Shown here piece by piece: positions 61,486 to 64,000 of a stretch of 64,000 nt of DNA. Below the pieces are notes generated by a model. That model had not been told where the DNA came from and did not search any database. It worked only from the letters and a program-made list of their open reading frames with translations. Made by a program: the position numbers and the translations under genes. Positions within the stretch are counted from its first letter, which is position 1. Each line of letters begins with the position of its first letter. The DNA is from Pseudanabaena sp. lw0831. GTDB lineage: Bacteria > Cyanobacteriota > Cyanobacteriia > Pseudanabaenales > Pseudanabaenaceae. Location: assembly GCF_016584665.1 (NCBI RefSeq), contig NZ_BBJB01000066.1, forward strand, positions 80,198 through 144,197, given 5' to 3'.

Positions 61486-62451
61486 ATGTCAGACGCAACC
61501 AAAAAATATCGATTAATTACCCGTAGTGACTTTGACGGAGTTGTCAGCGCAGTATTGCTCAAAGAACTAGATATGATCGATGAGATCCTATTCGTTCATC
61601 CTAAAGATGTGCAAGATGGTAAGGTCGAGGTCTGCGATCGCGATATTTTGACTAACTTGCCATATATAGAGGGTGCACATTTAGTCTTCGATCATCATAT
61701 GAGTGAGACGATGCGCATTTATGATACTCCAGAAAATCATATTATCGAGGGTGAAGCGCCATCGGCAGCAAGAGTCGTCTACAACTACTATGGAGGCAAA
61801 TTAAAGTTTCCGCAGATTTCGCAAGCGATGATGCTAGCGGTAGATAAATGCGATTCGGCACAGTTTGACATTGATGATATTCTCCATCCTCAAGAATGGG
61901 TATTATTGAGCTTTTTGATGGACTCGCGCACAGGATTAGGAAGATTTCGTGAGTTTACGATTTCTAACTATGCTTTGATGATGGAATTGGTGGAAGCTTT
62001 TAGGAGCATGACTATTGAAGAGATCATGGAACTTCCAAATGTTAAGGAGCGAGTAGAACTATTTTTTGTGCAGCAGGAGATATTTAAGAGACAGATTCAG
62101 AACTGTGCAGAAGTCCACGATAAGCTGGTTATAGTTAACTTGCAGAATGAAGAAACGATCTATGCTGGCAACCGCTTTATGATATACGCCCTATATCCTG
62201 AGTGTAATATTTCTATTCATCATATGTGGGGAAGACAGAAGCAGAATTCTGTTTTTGCTGTTGGCAAGTCAGTTCTTAATCGTACCTGTCCGATCAATAT
62301 TGGTGAGTTGATGCTGAGGTATGAAGGTGGCGGTCATGCTAATGCGGGTACTTGTCAAATTGATAACGAGCAAGCTGAAGAAGTTAAACAGGAACTGATT
62401 GATATTATTACAAGGAATAATGTGGTTCAACCTGCAATGTTCCTCGAATAG
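61486..62451 (+). CDS. DHH/DHHA1 family phosphoesterase (exopolyphosphatase-related)
   Basis: 321 residues. DHH domain: LITRSDFDGVVSAVLLK (D-x-D), LVFDHHMSET (DHH) and DKCDSAQ; C-terminal DHHA1 domain ends LMLRYEGGGHANAGTCQ, with the GGGH motif that contacts the substrate. Acts on phosphoesters or polyphosphate; the family also includes nanoRNases and c-di-AMP or oligoribonucleotide hydrolases, so the substrate is open. ATG 61486 is preferred. Partner relation to the ppk1 gene at 1 is only that both belong to phosphate metabolism. Confidence 0.85.
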   Translation: MSDATKKYRLITRSDFDGVVSAVLLKELDMIDEILFVHPKDVQDGKVEVCDRDILTNLPYIEGAHLVFDHHMSETMRIYDTPENHIIEGEAPSAARVVYNYYGGKLKFPQISQAMMLAVDKCDSAQFDIDDILHPQEWVLLSFLMDSRTGLGRFREFTISNYALMMELVEAFRSMTIEEIMELPNVKERVELFFVQQEIFKRQIQNCAEVHDKLVIVNLQNEETIYAGNRFMIYALYPECNISIHHMWGRQKQNSVFAVGKSVLNRTCPINIGELMLRYEGGGHANAGTCQIDNEQAEEVKQELIDIITRNNVVQPAMFLE

Positions 62452-62479
62452 GATATACAGCTCTTTGCGCTCAAACCCG

Positions 62480-62538
62480 AACCAAGAAATTTTTTAAAAG
62501 TGTTGCGAAGCAACACTTTTAAAAAATTTCTTGTGGTT
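62480..62538. repeat. Near-perfect palindrome, loop GAA, with flank AGCTCTTTGCGCTCAAACCC
   Basis: AACCAAGAAATTTTTTAAAA with GTGTTGC pairs with its complement around GAA. Left flank at 62459-62479 matches the shared flank at 43091. Between convergent DHH and rdgB genes. Confidence 0.8.
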
Positions 62539-62562
62539 ACTTTTATTGGAAATTGCTGTAAG

Positions 62563-62607
62563 CACAAAATAGAGAGACGGCGTTTTGCGCTGCCTCTCTA
62601 TTTTGTG
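62563..62607. terminator. 45-bp palindrome at the rdgB 3' end
   Basis: CACAAAATAGAGAGACGGCG pairs with CGCTGCCTCTCTATTTTGTG around TTTTG with one mismatch. The rdgB stop codon (62598-62600) lies inside the right arm. Confidence 0.75.
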
Positions 62608-63194
62608 AAATGTTGTAATTTAGATCGCAGTATAGCGAGAGCATTAGCACGATGGCTAATTTTAGCTTTGACCTCTGGTGGGATTTCACCAAAGGTTTGC
62701 TGAAACTCTGGGATGAGGAAAATCGGATCGTATCCAAATCCACCCTTACCGCGTGGGGCATCAGCGATCGCACCTTTGCACAGCCCAACTGCATCAGCCG
62801 CGATCGCACCATCTGGTGAAGCGATCGCGATCGCGCAAACAAACTGAGCCTCACGATTAGCCCGATCCTTAAGTTCAGATAAAACTCGATTAATGCGATC
62901 TCTATCTGTATCGGCATATCTTGCTGAAAGCACTCCCGGAGCGCCATTAAGCGCCATTACTTCAAGTCCAGAGTCATCTGCGATCGCCCATTCTCCCGTA
63001 GCGATCGCAACTTGAGAAGCTTTGAGATGAGCATTCTCAATAAAAGTTGCACCAGTTTCTTCAACATCAATGCTATCTGGTTTGAGAATTAGGGTTACGC
63101 CTAGGTCTGCTAAATAATCACGAAACTCTTTTATCTTGCCAGCATTACCACTGGCAATTACTAATTTTTGCAGTTGCGTTGGAATATCAGACAT
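62598..63194 (-). CDS. rdgB: XTP/dITP diphosphatase RdgB (HAM1)
   Basis: 198 residues. Hydrolyses ITP, XTP and dITP to clean nucleotide pools. LVIASGNAGKIKEF (substrate-binding SGNxxK), VEETGATFIENAHLKA, IADDSGLEV, LNGAPGVLSARYA, PRGKGGFGYDPIFLIP and MISHRANAL-type KISHRANAL all match the family. Starts at ATG 63194. The stop lies in a palindrome arm. Downstream of the DUF3352 gene on the same strand (gap of about 80 bp). Confidence 0.95.
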   Translation of the reverse strand: MSDIPTQLQKLVIASGNAGKIKEFRDYLADLGVTLILKPDSIDVEETGATFIENAHLKASQVAIATGEWAIADDSGLEVMALNGAPGVLSARYADTDRDRINRVLSELKDRANREAQFVCAIAIASPDGAIAADAVGLCKGAIADAPRGKGGFGYDPIFLIPEFQQTFGEIPPEVKAKISHRANALAILRSKLQHFTK

Positions 63195-63228
63195 TTGTTA
63201 AACCAGCTATTAAAATCATAAAAATTAC

Positions 63229-63279
63229 CATAAACCAAAATAAAGATGGCGCGTTGCGCCATCTTTATTTTGGTTTATG
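63229..63279. repeat. 51-bp perfect palindrome, loop GTT
   Basis: CATAAACCAAAATAAAGATG with GCGC pairs perfectly with its complement around GTT. The last codons (Pro) and TAA stop of the DUF3352 gene lie in the right arm. It is 35 bp upstream of the rdgB start. Confidence 0.8.
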
Positions 63280-64000
63280 GATTTAACCCAAGGAAGAAAT
63301 CAGACTGGAAGCGATCGCTAGTTTCGGAATAGACAAAAACAGCACCACCAAGTCTATCAATTGTCTTTTGGAGCATTTCAGGTACTTCTGGTTTAGATAT
63401 TGGCTTCGGTTCATCGGCAGGAAAAGCGAAACTCTGCGAGAATATATAGAACTTAGCCACTTGTTTGGCGATCGCATTGACATTGAGATAAAAATAGCCA
63501 AAGTTTGGTTGTGGCATATCCGCGATCGCATCGCGAAACATCTCTGATTCAGCGAGAGCAGGTTTGGGAATTGGGATAAATGCTGATGCTGTATTCGCTC
63601 CCAATGTCAGCATTAAAGTCTGGCGATCGCGCCAACCATAGGCAAAAATGCTCTGAGTTTTACCACTTACCCGCGTATCGGGAAACTCAAAGCTGGTCAG
63701 AACAGTCGTACCAACTTGGCGCTTTTTCACTTGGATGAAATCTTTACCTAATTTGGAGAGTTGTTGAGTTAATTTAGCAAGAGTTGCATTCGCTGCTTCT
63801 GGTTGTGATGTACGAATTAACGCTCCTACAGTAAAATCAACGCCGATCTCTTGAAAAGGTGAGCGATCGCTAGGGAATACCACAACTGCATATTCTCCAT
63901 CGATCCAAGAGATGATATCTTGCTCAATGTCGAGATCAAATCCAGAACCAGCAATCAAAGGAGTGAGCATTCGCAAACCTTCGACAAGAATCTTGTAGGT
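63275..64000 (-). CDS. DUF3352 family protein, 5' end outside the window
   Basis: The minus-strand frame is open to base 64000, so at least 241 C-terminal residues are present and the real start is beyond the edge. DUF3352 pattern: FDLDIEQDIISWIDGEYAVVVFP, LIRTSQPEAANATLAKLTQQL, QSIFAYGWRDRQTLMLTLGAN and YFYLNVNAIAKQV near the end, with a final SDRFQSDFFLGLNP. These cyanobacterial proteins are usually about 500-600 residues with an N-terminal signal and are of unknown function. Confidence 0.85.
   Translation of the reverse strand, partial: TYKILVEGLRMLTPLIAGSGFDLDIEQDIISWIDGEYAVVVFPSDRSPFQEIGVDFTVGALIRTSQPEAANATLAKLTQQLSKLGKDFIQVKKRQVGTTVLTSFEFPDTRVSGKTQSIFAYGWRDRQTLMLTLGANTASAFIPIPKPALAESEMFRDAIADMPQPNFGYFYLNVNAIAKQVAKFYIFSQSFAFPADEPKPISKPEVPEMLQKTIDRLGGAVFVYSETSDRFQSDFFLGLNP

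Noticed and set aside
1..64000. tRNA, rRNA, tmRNA or riboswitch
   Set aside because: None of the characteristic sequences (TTCGAATCC arm, TPP, cobalamin or preQ1 motifs) was recognised in any gap; a covariance search was not possible.
1..64000. HIP1 octamers as regulatory sites
   Set aside because: GCGATCGC occurs throughout genes and spacers, as is normal for cyanobacterial genomes, so individual sites carry no meaning alone.

Overview
This 64 kb window is cyanobacterial chromosome. The evidence is the very frequent HIP1 octamer GCGATCGC (often reduced to GCGATCG), together with sqdX (sulfolipid), ictB, hpsABC (hormogonium-type polysaccharide secretion), a bilin-binding cyanobacteriochrome kinase, DUF3288 and a family of Uma2 nucleases. 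Base composition (about 42-45 percent GC) and the repeat content suggest a Pseudanabaena-like filamentous or motile lineage, but that placement is inference. No rRNA, tRNA, CRISPR array, prophage or intact transposase was seen.

Layout. 1-8 kb: the 3' part of polyphosphate kinase, four Uma2-type nuclease genes (one broken by a frameshift), biotin synthase bioB, sulfolipid synthase sqdX and ilvH. 8-20 kb: rsmH, a very large REC/PAS/GAF histidine kinase, dusA, purN, murE and a hybrid histidine kinase carrying a C-terminal class III adenylate cyclase. 20-25 kb: ictB, a TPR protein, a mazEF-like toxin-antitoxin pair, ubiD and an Rpn-type PD-(D/E)XK protein with a 12-bp in-frame tandem repeat. 25-38.5 kb (minus strand): one apparent operon of hpsA (3158 codons), hpsB, hpsC and two GspH-like pseudopilins. 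39-45.5 kb: a JmjC/cupin_8 protein, the remnant of a methyltransferase-glycosyltransferase fusion gene, and several membrane proteins including a DUF58 protein. 45.5-48.4 kb: a phosphonate/phosphite-type ABC transporter (phnD, phnC, phnE). 48-57.5 kb: a 2H phosphoesterase, another Uma2, a pilin-like G/H protein, a phytase-like secreted protein, a second Dus protein, a GIY-YIG protein, a GT4 glycosyltransferase and conserved unknowns. 57.5-64 kb: a REC-cyanobacteriochrome GAF-PAS-kinase-REC-REC-Hpt protein, a DHH phosphoesterase, rdgB and a partial DUF3352 gene.

How the genes work together. Three giant hybrid kinases (REC-PAS5, cAMP-producing, and light-sensing) sit in the same 64 kb as an operon for surface polysaccharide secretion and pilin-like proteins. 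This fits a motile, phototactic cyanobacterium, although the sequence does not show that these genes are linked functionally. The remaining genes are mostly housekeeping (tRNA and rRNA modification, peptidoglycan, purine, branched amino acid and biotin synthesis).

The most unusual structure is intergenic. More than two dozen long, nearly perfect palindromes (about 40-60 bp) have unrelated stem sequences but share end motifs (AAACCC...GGGTTTTAT), tiny loops (AAA, TTT, GAA, TTC) and sometimes a common flank (AGCGCTTTGCGCTCAAACCC). Their arms often contain the stop codons of neighbouring genes. Three copies of a 105-bp MITE-like element contain the same type of palindrome as their core.
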